Below, piece after piece: positions 34,820 to 43,993 of a stretch of 64,000 bases of DNA. Where the stretch lies: assembly GCA_965198045.1 (NCBI GenBank), contig CBDAOL010000010.1, positions 62,001 to 126,000 of the forward strand, read 5' to 3'. The stretch's first letter is position 1. Each line of letters starts with the position of its first letter. Both the position numbers and the translations under genes were made by a program. The DNA is from CBDDEC01 sp965198045 (GTDB taxonomy: Bacteria > Chloroflexota > Dehalococcoidia > UBA2979). The notes below the pieces were generated by a model. That model was not told the origin of the DNA and made no database searches. It worked only from the letters and a program-made list of their open reading frames with translations.

Positions 34820-37258
34820 TCAGTCCTCGACGTCGTCGAGGGTGCCGGTGACGCCCGCGGCCACCAGTGCTTCGTACTCCGTATCAGTCACGCCGAGTTC
34901 CTCGGCCAGTACCTCACGGCTGTGCTGTCCCACGGACGGCGAGGGCCGTAGCGGCGCCGAGGCTGCGGCGGAGAACCGCCACGGCCGGCCCGGTAGCCAC
35001 GTCGGTCCCGTCTCGGGGTGATCGATCTTCGAGATGAATCCGGCCTCGGTCAGCGCCGGGTCGGGCCGGCTGTATAGCTCGTACAGCGGTACCACACGAG
35101 CGGCCGCCACGCCGATCGAGGCCAGTGCCGCTTCCGCCTCGACGGCGTCCTGCTGCGCCACCCAGGCGCCGACGATCGCGTCGAGCGCGGCCTCGTTCGC
35201 CTTGCGATCGGCCATCGTCGCGAAGCGATCGTCGAGCAGTCGGGGGTCGCCGACGTGCGCCGCGAACGCCTGCCAGGCCGCCTCGCTCTCGGTCGCGAGC
35301 GAGAGCCACTCGCCATCGAGCGCCGCGTAGCTGTTGTGCGGCGCGATGCGCGGGTGGCGGTTGCCACGCGGACGCGGCAGACGGCCGGTCGCGTCGTACT
35401 CGAGGATGGCGTCACCGCAGACGGTGGTGACCGCCTCCATCATCGCGACGTCGATCTGCTGCGGCTCACCGGTGCGGTCGCGGTGATGCAACGCGGCAAG
35501 GGTCGTCGCGGCGAGGAAGTAGCCCGCCACCGGGTCGGGGTAGAGCCCGCCGGTGTTCATGCCGGTGTCGCCCTCGTAACCATGCAGCGAGGAGAGGCCG
35601 GACATCGGTTCTGTCGTCGCGCCGTTCGCGGGGTACTCCCGGTAGGGCCCGGTCGCGCCGTAGCCGGAGATCGAGGCGATGATGGCGCCGGGCCGCCGCT
35701 CGTGCAGCGCGTCGAGCGTGATGCCCCACCTCGGCAGCACGGTCGGACGAAAGTTGTCGGCGATGATGTCGAAGCGGGGCAGCAGCCCCCACAGCAGATC
35801 CATCCCACGCTCCGTGCGGAGGTCGAGGGTGAGCTCCCGCTTGTTGAGGTTGACCGCGTTGTAGAGCCCCTGCGTGTTGGCCGCGTGCTGCGTCCGGGAG
35901 CGATCGACCAGCGCTGTCGGCACGCGACCGCGCACGCGACGCCAGACATCGACGCGATGCACCGCGCCGAGTTGCACGACATCGGCGCCCAGAAGCGAGA
36001 ACAGCTCGGTCCCGAAGGAGCCGGACCAGGCCTGGCCGAAGCTGAACACGCGCACGCCGCTGAGCGGCCCCTCGGCGAGCGCTGCGTCATCAGGCGGACC
36101 GCTCCTCGAGGCGCGGGCGGGTGGCGTTGCCTCGGGCGGGCGCTCGCGCCAGCTCGGCGCGTCACCGCCGAGGCGTGGCGCCGCGCTATTTCGCTCCCAT
36201 CCCGCGGGCGACAGGCGCGCGACCGGCCCGGCCGCACGCACCGTCCGTTCCTCGATCGGCGTCTCGACGAGGAAGGAGCGCGCCTCGAGCTGCGGGTCGT
36301 TGACGATGTCGTCGATGTCCTGCAATACGCCGGTGATGCAGCGCAGTTCCGCCATGGCATGGAAGACATCCCAGCGCCCCAGTGAGCGTAGCGTGCGCGC
36401 CGCGCCGGCGACGACCGCGCTCATGTCCTGTGTGTGGCGTCCGATGTCGGCGATCAGGTCCTCGCGCGCGCCGAGCTCGGGTAGGCGCAGCACCTCCATC
36501 GCTTCGTTCCAGTTGTGGAAGTCGCCAAAGCCGAGGTTGAGCTTGCCATCCTTCGTCTCGTAGAGCGGCCCGGGTTCGCCGCGAAGGCGGCCGCCGGACG
36601 GGCCGTTGCTGAAGCCGGCGCCCTCATAGATGGCAGCGATGCCCCATGGGTGCACCGTCAGTGCGAACGCCTCGACCTCGCTCACGTCGACGCACTCCGC
36701 GGCGGCGCCCGCCTCGCGACATCGCAGTGCGGCCGCGGCGGCGAGGAACCCGGCTACGCCGCCGATGTAGCCGCTCTGGCGCAGCGGCATCTGCAGGGGC
36801 GGTTCGCCGCGGTACCCGTTGATGTAGGCCCACCCCGTGCGAGCGCTCGCGGTCAGGTTGTTGCCCGGGCGGTCCGCGAGGGGCCCGGTCAGACCGTGCG
36901 CCGTGATCGACAGTTGCACCGCGTCCGAGGCCAACCGGGCCAGCGCCGCGTCGACGGCCGCGCCGGGTCGAGGCGCGGTCGTGACCACGACATCCGCCCC
37001 GGCCACGAGGTCGCCCAGCGCCTCGGCGTCCGTCACGATCGCCGCTCGCTTGTTCCAGTTCGCATAGGCATGCACCACGCCGCGCTCGACGCCGGGCGTG
37101 TCGTCGAGGAAGGGAGGCTCGTGGCGCAGCGCGTGGCCCTCGGGCGGCTCGGCGAGCAGCACGTCCGCGCCGAAGTCGCCGAAGAGGCGCGCGGCGAAGG
37201 CGCCGGACAGCCGGTCGGAGAGATCGAGCACCCGGAGATCGTCGAAGGGTCGGGGCAT
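34820..37258 (-). CDS. double-length CaiB/BaiF CoA-transferase (two fused domains)
   Basis: An 812-residue protein with two family III CoA-transferase domains in tandem: residues ~1-375 (DLRVLDLSDRLSGAFAARLFGDFGAD, SITAHGLTGPLAD) and ~400-800 (GVRVFSFGQAWSGSFGTELFSLLGADVV, ASISGYGATGPYRE, GQHSREVLAEELGV). Normally two chains interlock as a dimer; here one chain supplies both. The catalytic Asp that follows the TGPY loop in formyl-CoA transferase is absent in both halves (RPGNNLTAS and YPANGATTEPM), as in some divergent subfamilies. It lies upstream of the biotin carboxylase on the same strand (gap 30 bp) and may be co-transcribed. Confidence 0.85.
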   Translation of the reverse strand: MPRPFDDLRVLDLSDRLSGAFAARLFGDFGADVLLAEPPEGHALRHEPPFLDDTPGVERGVVHAYANWNKRAAIVTDAEALGDLVAGADVVVTTAPRPGAAVDAALARLASDAVQLSITAHGLTGPLADRPGNNLTASARTGWAYINGYRGEPPLQMPLRQSGYIGGVAGFLAAAAALRCREAGAAAECVDVSEVEAFALTVHPWGIAAIYEGAGFSNGPSGGRLRGEPGPLYETKDGKLNLGFGDFHNWNEAMEVLRLPELGAREDLIADIGRHTQDMSAVVAGAARTLRSLGRWDVFHAMAELRCITGVLQDIDDIVNDPQLEARSFLVETPIEERTVRAAGPVARLSPAGWERNSAAPRLGGDAPSWRERPPEATPPARASRSGPPDDAALAEGPLSGVRVFSFGQAWSGSFGTELFSLLGADVVQLGAVHRVDVWRRVRGRVPTALVDRSRTQHAANTQGLYNAVNLNKRELTLDLRTERGMDLLWGLLPRFDIIADNFRPTVLPRWGITLDALHERRPGAIIASISGYGATGPYREYPANGATTEPMSGLSSLHGYEGDTGMNTGGLYPDPVAGYFLAATTLAALHHRDRTGEPQQIDVAMMEAVTTVCGDAILEYDATGRLPRPRGNRHPRIAPHNSYAALDGEWLSLATESEAAWQAFAAHVGDPRLLDDRFATMADRKANEAALDAIVGAWVAQQDAVEAEAALASIGVAAARVVPLYELYSRPDPALTEAGFISKIDHPETGPTWLPGRPWRFSAAASAPLRPSPSVGQHSREVLAEELGVTDTEYEALVAAGVTGTLDDVED

Positions 37259-37406
37259 CCAGCCGTGTTCCCGCCGCGAGATCGGACGAGGCGATAGCGT
37301 AGCCGCACATGGCCGGGAACGATATCGCTCGGCTTAGCGACAGACTCGGGCCTCCCCCAGGCCTGGCTCAGACGCACTCACAACGGGTCGCGGCATACCC
37401 CTCGCG

Positions 37407-37436
37407 TTGACAGGCTCCGTCCGGGCACCTTATACA
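37407..37436 (+). promoter_or_regulatory. sigma-70-type promoter of the metal-uptake operon
   Basis: TTGACA (37407-37412), then TTATAC at 37430-37435 (17-bp spacer) or TATACA at 37431-37436 (18 bp). Transcription would begin near 37442, leaving an ~18-nt leader before ATG 37460. Confidence 0.65.
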
Positions 37437-37461
37437 TGCGAATATTCCGAGGTGCGAATAT
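37437..37461 (+). promoter_or_regulatory. candidate Fur-family operator
   Basis: Two direct repeats TGCGAATAT (37437-37445 and 37453-37461), 16 bp apart and covering the predicted transcription start, with a GAATATTC palindrome at 37440-37447. The placement suggests autorepression by the metal-loaded regulator encoded immediately downstream. Confidence 0.5.
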
Positions 37462-37900
37462 GAGTTGTACAAGAGAAGTCGACCGTGCTATCCGAGGCTC
37501 CGGCCTACGCCGCACGATGCCGCGCTCCCTCGTGCTCTCCGCTGTGAAGCACGAGGGTGGCCACGTCTCCGCCTACCGCGTCGCCGAACGCATCGAGCGC
37601 GAGCATCCGCAGGCGGAGGTCGCCCTGTCGACCGTCTACCGCGCGCTCGAAACGCTCGAGGAACGCGGGCTGGTCTCGGCGCTGCGCGTGCCGTCGCAGG
37701 AGACGCGCTACGAGTGGGCCGGCGATGCGGATGCGCATCACCACCTCGTCTGCCGCGAGTGCGGGGAGACGGCCGAGCTGCCGCCCGAGGCACTGACAGA
37801 GGTGGCCGACCAGATCGAGCGCAGCACGGGCTTCGCGGTCGAGCTGCGCCACCTCGCGCTGAGCGGCCTCTGCGCGCGCTGCGCGGAAGCGACCGCCTGA
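37460..37900 (+). CDS. Fur-family metalloregulator
   Basis: A 146-residue Fur/Zur/Mur-type repressor. The winged helix reads RAIRGSGLRRTMPRSLVLSAV and VALSTVYRALETLEERGLV; the metal-binding region has DAHHHLVCRECGETAEL and the C-terminal CARC, giving the two CxxC pairs of a structural Zn site. ATG 37460 was chosen over 37436, which lies in the -10 region. It heads an operon with a metal ABC importer, so it senses the imported metal (Zn, Mn or Fe). Confidence 0.88.
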   Translation: MSCTREVDRAIRGSGLRRTMPRSLVLSAVKHEGGHVSAYRVAERIEREHPQAEVALSTVYRALETLEERGLVSALRVPSQETRYEWAGDADAHHHLVCRECGETAELPPEALTEVADQIERSTGFAVELRHLALSGLCARCAEATA

Positions 37901-37902
37901 CC

Positions 37903-38913
37903 GTGCACACCACCCGGCGGAGGATCGGACGCGCGCTCGCGGCGCTGGCCCTCGCCTCCGTGCTGCTCGCCGCCTGCGGCGGCGGCGACGAGGACGACAA
38001 CGGCGTGCTGCGCGTGGTCACCACGGTCTCGCCGATCACGAGCATTGTCGAGGGCATCGCCGGCGACCGCGTGCGGGTCGACGGGGTCGTGCCGGAGGGT
38101 GTGAACTCGCACACCTTCGACCCCGCGCCCAGCGTTGCGCGCCTCCTGGCCGACGCCGATCTGATCGTGATCAACGGGCTCGCCCTCGAGGAGCCGACGC
38201 TCGAGCTGGCGGAGTCATCGAACGGCGGCACACCGATCCTGCTCCTCGGCGATGCGACGGTGGCGCCGGAGGAGTGGGTCTACGACTTCTCGTTCCCGGA
38301 GGAGGCGGGGCGGCCGAACCCGCATCTCTGGACGGACCCCCAGCTCGCGCTGCGCTACGCCGAACTGATAGCGGACCGCCTCTCCGCCCTCGACGCCGGC
38401 AACGCGGACTATTTCGCGGCCAACCTCGAGGCCTTCCGTGCGCGCATCGACGCCCTCGACGCGGCGATCGTCGAGGCCGTGGCGACCGTACCCGAGGGAC
38501 AGCGGCGCCTGCTGACGTACCACGACTCCTGGCCGTACTTCGCACTGCGCTACGGCATGACCGTGATCGGGGCGGTGCAGCCCTCAGACTTCTCGGAGCC
38601 GTCGGCGCGGGAGCTGGCGCGGCTGATCGACCAGATCGAGACGGAGCAGGTGCCCGCGGTGTTCGGCTCGGAGGTGTTCGCGAGCGACGCGCTGGAGACG
38701 ATCGCGCGCGAGAGTGGGGCGACCTACGTCGACGAGCTGCGCGACGACGACCTTCCGGGCGCGCCGGGCGACGAGGACCACTCCTACCTCGGCCTCATGG
38801 TCGCCAACATGCGGATCATGCTCCCGGCCCTGGGCGGCGACGCCTCCGCCCTCGACGCGGTGGACACCGGCCCGGTCTTCGCCGGGGCGAGCCTCGCGAG
38901 GTACCCCCAATGA
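37903..38913 (+). CDS. metal ABC transporter substrate-binding lipoprotein (ZnuA/MntC/TroA family)
   Basis: A 336-residue cluster 9 binding protein that begins at GTG 37903, two bases after the regulator. It has a signal peptide with lipobox (LASVLLAACGGG). Likely metal ligands are His in VNSHTFDPAPS, His in RPNPHLWTDPQ, Glu in FGSEVFAS and Asp in GDEDHSYLGLM. There is no His-rich loop, and Glu at the third position resembles Mn/Fe binders more than ZnuA. It would deliver the ion to the permease at 39801. Confidence 0.88.
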   Translation: MHTTRRRIGRALAALALASVLLAACGGGDEDDNGVLRVVTTVSPITSIVEGIAGDRVRVDGVVPEGVNSHTFDPAPSVARLLADADLIVINGLALEEPTLELAESSNGGTPILLLGDATVAPEEWVYDFSFPEEAGRPNPHLWTDPQLALRYAELIADRLSALDAGNADYFAANLEAFRARIDALDAAIVEAVATVPEGQRRLLTYHDSWPYFALRYGMTVIGAVQPSDFSEPSARELARLIDQIETEQVPAVFGSEVFASDALETIARESGATYVDELRDDDLPGAPGDEDHSYLGLMVANMRIMLPALGGDASALDAVDTGPVFAGASLARYPQ

Positions 38914-38953
38914 GCCGGGGAACAGTGACCAACCGAGCGAGGGGACGCTAGCG

Positions 38954-39808
38954 ATGCTCCACCCGCAGCCACACGGACCGGGCCACGGCGGTCTGCGCGT
39001 CGAGTTCGATGGCGTGCGCGCGGGCTATCGCAACGGGCCCGTCCTGCACGACGCAACCGTCACGATCGAGCCGGGCGACTTCGTGGGTATCGTCGGGCCA
39101 TCTGGCTCGGGCAAGTCGACATTCCTGCGAACGATCCTCGGCGACACACATGTCTACGGCGGTGACGTGCGCGTGGGTGGACAGCCGCCAAACCCAGCCT
39201 CGCAGGCGATCGGCTATGTGCCGCAAATCGAAACCGTTGACTGGAACTTCCCGGTGACCGCGCGCGAGGTCGTCCTGATGGCCGTGCAGGACCAGCGCTG
39301 GCGTCCCTGGCCCGGCCGCGATGCACAGCGGGACGCCGAGGCGATCCTCGACCGGCTGGGCATCGGCGACCTTGCCGACCGCCACATCCGACAGCTTTCC
39401 GGCGGGCAACAGCAGCGCGTTTTCCTCGCGCGGGCGCTGGCGCGACGGCCGTCACTGTTGCTCCTCGACGAACCGACCAGCGGGGTCGATCTGCGGACGC
39501 GCGACGAGATCCTGCACCTGCTCGACGAGCTCAACCACCAGGGGATCACGATGGTGATGACGACGCACGAGCTGAACGCCGTCGCGGCGCACCTCCCGCG
39601 CGTGATCTGCCTCAACGGCCGCGTGATCGCGGACGGCTCGCCCAACGAGGTGTTCACAGGCGAGGTGCTGGCAGAGACCTACGGCGCGGAGGTGCCCGTC
39701 CTCGAGTACGAGGGCATGCGGCTCGTCGCAGAGCGGCCGCACCTGATCGGCGTGCGCGAACACGCCGCCGGGCGCGAGGTGAACGGCGAGGAGAACGCCG
39801 ATGCTTGA
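38954..39808 (+). CDS. metal ABC transporter ATP-binding protein
   Basis: A 284-residue ATPase with Walker A (GPSGSGKST), Q-loop (VPQIETVDWNFPVT), signature (LSGGQQQRVFLARAL), Walker B (LLLLDEPTSGVD) and the switch His (MTTHEL). The DWNFPVT segment is characteristic of ZnuC/MntB-type ATPases. It starts at ATG 38954 after GAGGGGA and overlaps the permease start by eight bases. Confidence 0.92.
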   Translation: MLHPQPHGPGHGGLRVEFDGVRAGYRNGPVLHDATVTIEPGDFVGIVGPSGSGKSTFLRTILGDTHVYGGDVRVGGQPPNPASQAIGYVPQIETVDWNFPVTAREVVLMAVQDQRWRPWPGRDAQRDAEAILDRLGIGDLADRHIRQLSGGQQQRVFLARALARRPSLLLLDEPTSGVDLRTRDEILHLLDELNHQGITMVMTTHELNAVAAHLPRVICLNGRVIADGSPNEVFTGEVLAETYGAEVPVLEYEGMRLVAERPHLIGVREHAAGREVNGEENADA

Positions 39809-40634
39809 ACCGTTCGCCTACGAGTTCTTCGCCCGAGGCATGCTCGCCGCGACCATGGTCGGCGCACTCTGCGGCCTCGTCGGTGTCTACGTGATGCTGC
39901 GCCGCATGTCGTACATCGGCCATGGCCTCGCGCACGCGATCTTCGGCGGCGCGGTGGTCAGCTTCGTGCTGTCCTTCAATTTCTACATCGGCGCCTCGCT
40001 CTGGGGCTTTCTCTCCGCGTTCATCATCAACCTCACGACGCGCCACCGCCCCGCGATCGGCGCGGACGCGGCGATCGGCATCGTCACGACCGCCTCCTTC
40101 GCCGTGGGCGTTGCGCTGGTCAGCCGCTACCGCGGCTTCACGCGCAGCTTCGACGCCGCGCTCTTCGGCAACGTGCTCGGCGTCGAGGATGGCGACCTGC
40201 TGGCGATCGGCGTGGTCGCGCTGCTGACGGCGATCACCGTGGTCGTCGTCTACCGGCAGCTGCTGTTCATGACATTCGATCCGGAGGTCGCGGGGTTCTT
40301 CGGGGTCTCCGGCGGGTGGATCGACGCCATCTTCGCGATGATCCTCGCGGCGACCGTGGTGGTCTCGATGCAGGTCCTCGGCGTCACGATGATCGCGGCC
40401 GCGCTGGTCGTCCCGCCCAGCGTGGCGCGGCTGCTGACCGACTCGTTCCACCGCATGGTCGCGATCTCGGTCGGCGTCGGGGCGCTGTCGGGCCTCGGCG
40501 GCATCTACATCTCGTGGTACGCGGACATCTCCAGCGGCGCCACGGTCGTGTTGTTCTCGACGGCACTCTTCGTGCTCGCGCTCGCCTACTCCTCATGGCG
40601 CGGCCGCACCGTCAGCCTCAGCGGCACGCACTAG
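39801..40634 (+). CDS. metal ABC transporter permease (ZnuB/MntC-type)
   Basis: A 277-residue ABC-3 family permease with about eight helices (MLAATMVGALCGLVGVYVMLRRMSYIGHGLAHAI, GVTMIAAALVVPPSVARLL). The RRMSYIGHGLAHA loop is the family hallmark. It is the last gene of the four-gene operon and is convergent with the copper ATPase gene. Confidence 0.92.
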   Translation: MLEPFAYEFFARGMLAATMVGALCGLVGVYVMLRRMSYIGHGLAHAIFGGAVVSFVLSFNFYIGASLWGFLSAFIINLTTRHRPAIGADAAIGIVTTASFAVGVALVSRYRGFTRSFDAALFGNVLGVEDGDLLAIGVVALLTAITVVVVYRQLLFMTFDPEVAGFFGVSGGWIDAIFAMILAATVVVSMQVLGVTMIAAALVVPPSVARLLTDSFHRMVAISVGVGALSGLGGIYISWYADISSGATVVLFSTALFVLALAYSSWRGRTVSLSGTH

Positions 40635-40661
40635 CGCGCCCGAGGGCTGCTCGAGCGGTGG

Positions 40662-43019
40662 CTAGTCGATCCGCGTGGAGCGCAGGCGCAGCGAGTTCGC
40701 CATGACGGAGACCGAGGAGAACGCCATCGCGGCGGCGGCGACGATCGGGTTGAGGAAGCCGCTTTCGCCAAAGACCGGCGACAGCGCCGTCGGCACCTCA
40801 ACGTCGAGGATCTGCGAGAACAGCAGGTAGCCCGCACCGGCGGCCACGGGGATCAGCGCAATGTTGTAGACGAATGCCCAGCCGAGGTTCTGCCACGTCG
40901 TGCGCATCGTGGCGCGGCTGATGCGGATGGCCGCGACGATGCGGCCGATGTCGGGGCGCACGAGGGTGACCGGCGCCGCCTCGAGCGCCACGTCCGTGCC
41001 CGTGCCGACGGCGATGCCGACGTCGGCGGCCGCCAGGGCGGGCGCGTCGTTGATGCCGTCGCCGACCATCGCCACCGTGCGGCCGTCCGCCTGCAGTTCA
41101 CGCACGATGCGTGCCTTGTCTTCCGGCATGACCTGCGCGACGACCTCGTCGACCCCGACCGCGCGCGCCACGGCCTGCGCCGTCGCCTCCTGGTCGCCGG
41201 TCAGCATCACCACGCGCACGCCGAGGTCACGGAGGCTGCGGATGCCGTCCGCGGCGCCCGCCCGCACCCGGTCGGCGACGGCAACGACGCTGGTCGCCTT
41301 CCCATCGATGGCCACGCGCAGCGGCGTCTCGCCGCGTACGCCGGCAGCGTCGGCGAGCACATCGAGGGCGCTCCGGCCGTCGGTCGCGACGCCGCGATCG
41401 GCGAGCAGCGTGTCATTGCCGATCAACAGCTCGCGTTCTCCGACGCGCGCGACTATGCCCTGGCCGGCCACGCTCTCGAAGGTGAGGGGCCAGTCGAGGT
41501 TGACCTCGATCCGCTCTGCCTCGCGTTCGAGCGCCAGGGCGTACGGGTGCTCCGAGCCACGCTCCGCGGAGGCGACCAGCCGCACGAGCTCGCGCGCGTC
41601 GACCGACGCGCCCTCGAGGAACGCGGCCCCGACGAACTCGGGGCGGCCTTCGGTGATCGTGCCGGTCTTGTCGACGACGACGGTGTCGATGTCGCGCGCG
41701 AGCTGCAGCGCCTCGGCGTCACGGATCAAGACGCCCTGCCTCGCCGCGCGGCCGGTGCCAACCATGATCGCGGTCGGCGTGGCGAGCCCGAGAGCGCACG
41801 GGCAGGCCACGATCAGCACGGCGACGGCGTTGAGGATGCCGAACGTGAGCGCGGGCTCCGGGCCGAACACCAGCCAGACGACGAGGGTGAGCGCTGCGGC
41901 GGCGAAGACGACCGGAACGAAGACCGCGGCGATGCGATCGGCGAGCCCCTGGATCGGCGCCTTCGAGCCCCGCGCATCCTCGACGAGCCGGATGATGCGC
42001 GCGAGCGCCGAGTCGCTCCCGACCGCCGTCGCACGCAGGCGTAGCAGCCCGTTGGTGTTCATGGTCGCGCCGAAGAGGTCGTCCCCGGGCGCTTTGTCGA
42101 CCGGTACCGACTCGCCGGTCAGCATCGACTCATCGACGGCGGCCGAACCCTCGACGACCTCTCCGTCGACAGGGATCTGCTCCCCCGGCTTGACGAACAC
42201 GATGTCGCCGGCCTGCACGGCGCGCACCGGTATCTCGAACTCCTCTCCGTCCTCGAGGACGCGCGCGGTCTGCGGTCGCAGCGCGATCAGCTCGCGCACG
42301 GCGTCTGAGGTCTGCCCCTTCGCCCGTGCCTCCAGCAACCGCCCGAGCAGGACGAAGAAGATGATCGCCGAAGAGGTATCGAAGAAGACCGCCGCGTCCA
42401 GGCCCTCGACCGAGTCGAACACGCCGGGCGCGAAGGTAGCGACGACCGAGTAGGCGAACGCGGCGCTGGTGCCGACCGCGATCAGCGTGTTCATGTCGGT
42501 CGAGCCGTGTCGTCCGATGCGCCAGGCGCCGGCGTAGAACTGACGGCCCGCCCAGAGCTGCACCGGCAGCGCCAGCGCGAAGAAGGTCGGGTGCAGGAAC
42601 CAGCGCGGCACATCGTCGACGACGTCGATGACACGCGAGAGCGCCATGAAGCCGACGAGGAACGCGGCGGCCACGCCGGCGAAGATCGTCTTGCGGCGCA
42701 GCAGCGCGTACTCGGCGCGGCGCGCGGCCTCGAGGGCATCGCGCGCGTCGTCGTCATCGCCGGCGGCGGTGAGCAGGTCATAGCCCGCCCGGTCGACGGC
42801 GGCACGCAGGGTCTCGAGCGGCACATCGATCGCCTTGACGGTCGCCTCCTCCGTCGCGAGGTTGACGCTGGCGCCCTCGACGCCCGACACGCCCTCGAGG
42901 GCGCGCTCGACGCGGCGCACGCACGAGGCGCAGGTCATCCCGCGCACGTCGAAGCGGAGGTCGCCGTTTACGACCTCGACACCCTCGGGCGCCGCCATCG
43001 GTCCAGTCTCTGTGGCCAT
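40662..43019 (-). CDS. copA: copper-translocating P1B-type ATPase
   Basis: A 785-residue Cu(I) exporter. It has an N-terminal HMA domain (RGMTCASCVRRVERAL), actuator TGE (MLTGESVPVDK), the transmembrane CPC (VACPCALGLATPTAIM), phosphorylation site DKTGTIT, the SEHPYALALE His-Pro motif and the hinge GDGINDAPALAAADVG. It pumps Cu+ out of the cytoplasm using ATP. It follows the HMA/Cys-rich gene and csoR on the same strand, forming a copper-resistance unit. ATG 43019 gives a normal N-terminus. Confidence 0.93.
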   Translation of the reverse strand: MATETGPMAAPEGVEVVNGDLRFDVRGMTCASCVRRVERALEGVSGVEGASVNLATEEATVKAIDVPLETLRAAVDRAGYDLLTAAGDDDDARDALEAARRAEYALLRRKTIFAGVAAAFLVGFMALSRVIDVVDDVPRWFLHPTFFALALPVQLWAGRQFYAGAWRIGRHGSTDMNTLIAVGTSAAFAYSVVATFAPGVFDSVEGLDAAVFFDTSSAIIFFVLLGRLLEARAKGQTSDAVRELIALRPQTARVLEDGEEFEIPVRAVQAGDIVFVKPGEQIPVDGEVVEGSAAVDESMLTGESVPVDKAPGDDLFGATMNTNGLLRLRATAVGSDSALARIIRLVEDARGSKAPIQGLADRIAAVFVPVVFAAAALTLVVWLVFGPEPALTFGILNAVAVLIVACPCALGLATPTAIMVGTGRAARQGVLIRDAEALQLARDIDTVVVDKTGTITEGRPEFVGAAFLEGASVDARELVRLVASAERGSEHPYALALEREAERIEVNLDWPLTFESVAGQGIVARVGERELLIGNDTLLADRGVATDGRSALDVLADAAGVRGETPLRVAIDGKATSVVAVADRVRAGAADGIRSLRDLGVRVVMLTGDQEATAQAVARAVGVDEVVAQVMPEDKARIVRELQADGRTVAMVGDGINDAPALAAADVGIAVGTGTDVALEAAPVTLVRPDIGRIVAAIRISRATMRTTWQNLGWAFVYNIALIPVAAGAGYLLFSQILDVEVPTALSPVFGESGFLNPIVAAAAMAFSSVSVMANSLRLRSTRID

Positions 43020-43047
43020 CGCGCTCTTCCGCTCGTGGTGGTGGTGG

Positions 43048-43311
43048 TTACTTGTTCGCCAACTCGTAGAGCTCGGAGAGCTCGTCGAGGACCGCCGTGT
43101 CGCCGCGGTTGATGCCATCGACGACGCAGTGGTGCAGGTGGCCGGTCAGCATCTTGCCCTCTAGCCGCTCGATCGCCCGGCGAATGGCGTAGGTCTGCTT
43201 GAGCACGTCCACGCAGTACTGGTCGTCCTCGATCATGCGGCGCACGCCGCCGAGGTGGCCCTCCACGTAGGCGAGCCGCTTCAGCACGTCGGCGCGGGTG
43301 TCGGTATCCAT
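43048..43311 (-). CDS. csoR: CsoR-family copper-sensing repressor
   Basis: An 87-residue all-helical repressor (LKRLAYVEGHLGGVRRMIEDD, YCVDVLKQTYAIRRAIERLE, MLTGHLHHCVVDGI). The Cu(I) ligand triad C-H-C is visible: Cys in QYC, then His and Cys in HLHHC. Copper binding would release DNA. It lies between the HMA/Cys-rich gene (stop adjoining its start) and copA. Confidence 0.92.
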   Translation of the reverse strand: MDTDTRADVLKRLAYVEGHLGGVRRMIEDDQYCVDVLKQTYAIRRAIERLEGKMLTGHLHHCVVDGINRGDTAVLDELSELYELANK

Positions 43312-43312
43312 C

Positions 43313-43837
43313 TCAGGCCTCCGCAGGGATGGCGATCGCCGCTTCCATGGGCTGTCCCCAGGGCATCGTCACCGTCTGGACATCGATGCGGTACGCATCG
43401 CCCTCGAGCCCGGTCCGCAGCGAACCTTCAGCTCCACTCGACGACACGAGGAGCTGTGGGCCGCAGCAGCAGCCCTCGGCGTGCTGGTCGGCCTGCGTGC
43501 GGTCGAACGCGAATCCGGCGTCGCAGCCGCAGGGGCAGGCGTAGTTGACGTCGGCCCCCGCCTCGGTGGCGGTGACGCGATAGGCGGGCACCCAGTTCGG
43601 GTCGTCTGGCGAGGAGTGGTCGTGCTCCACCGGCGCCTCGCCGAGGGGATAGCCCTCGGCCTCAGTCGCCGTGGCGATCGCTTCGAGCAGGGCGCCGTTC
43701 GCGACCTCGACGACGAACGACTTGCCATCGGGGTCGCCGGAGACGAACGTCGCCCCCTCGACCGTACCGACCGCGCGCTCGATCGAAGCGATGCAGTGGT
43801 CACAGGTCACATCGGGGGCATACAGGGTCACTTGCAT
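43313..43837 (-). CDS. HMA-domain protein with Cys-rich extension (copper chaperone-like)
   Basis: A 174-residue protein starting at ATG 43837 after GAGGAG. Residues 1-65 form a heavy-metal-associated domain with C-x-x-C (DVTCDHCIASIERAV). After a linker, a Cys-rich module follows (YACPCGC about 12 residues before QADQHAEGCCCGP) with roughly six cysteines and one His, unlike ordinary CopZ. It is the first gene of the copper unit with csoR and copA and probably buffers or hands over Cu(I). The extension's function is unknown. Confidence 0.8.
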   Translation of the reverse strand: MQVTLYAPDVTCDHCIASIERAVGTVEGATFVSGDPDGKSFVVEVANGALLEAIATATEAEGYPLGEAPVEHDHSSPDDPNWVPAYRVTATEAGADVNYACPCGCDAGFAFDRTQADQHAEGCCCGPQLLVSSSGAEGSLRTGLEGDAYRIDVQTVTMPWGQPMEAAIAIPAEA

Positions 43838-43882
43838 TGGTGTCATCTCCTCGACGCTGGATCGGGATATCTGTGTGACCTC

Positions 43883-43911
43883 AGTATACCCCTACCCGGG
43901 GGGTCTGGGTA
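43883..43911 (-). promoter_or_regulatory. copper-operon promoter with CsoR-type operator
   Basis: The minus strand has a -10-like TATACT (43888-43883) 46 bp before the HMA gene start. Next to it is a GC-tract pseudo-palindrome, TACCCCTACCC / GGGGGGT (43887-43904), of the form used by CsoR repressors. Binding there would cover the promoter. Confidence 0.55.
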
Positions 43912-43993
43912 GTGGTGAAGGGTTCGATCAGGCGCGCGAACGGCGTTTGTCCAACGCCGGGTATCATCACGCCACCGGACGGAGGTCCCACGC

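Noticed and set aside
40900..42453. 517-codon plus-strand frame opposite copA
   Set aside because: Ser/Arg/Thr-rich shadow of the copper ATPase.
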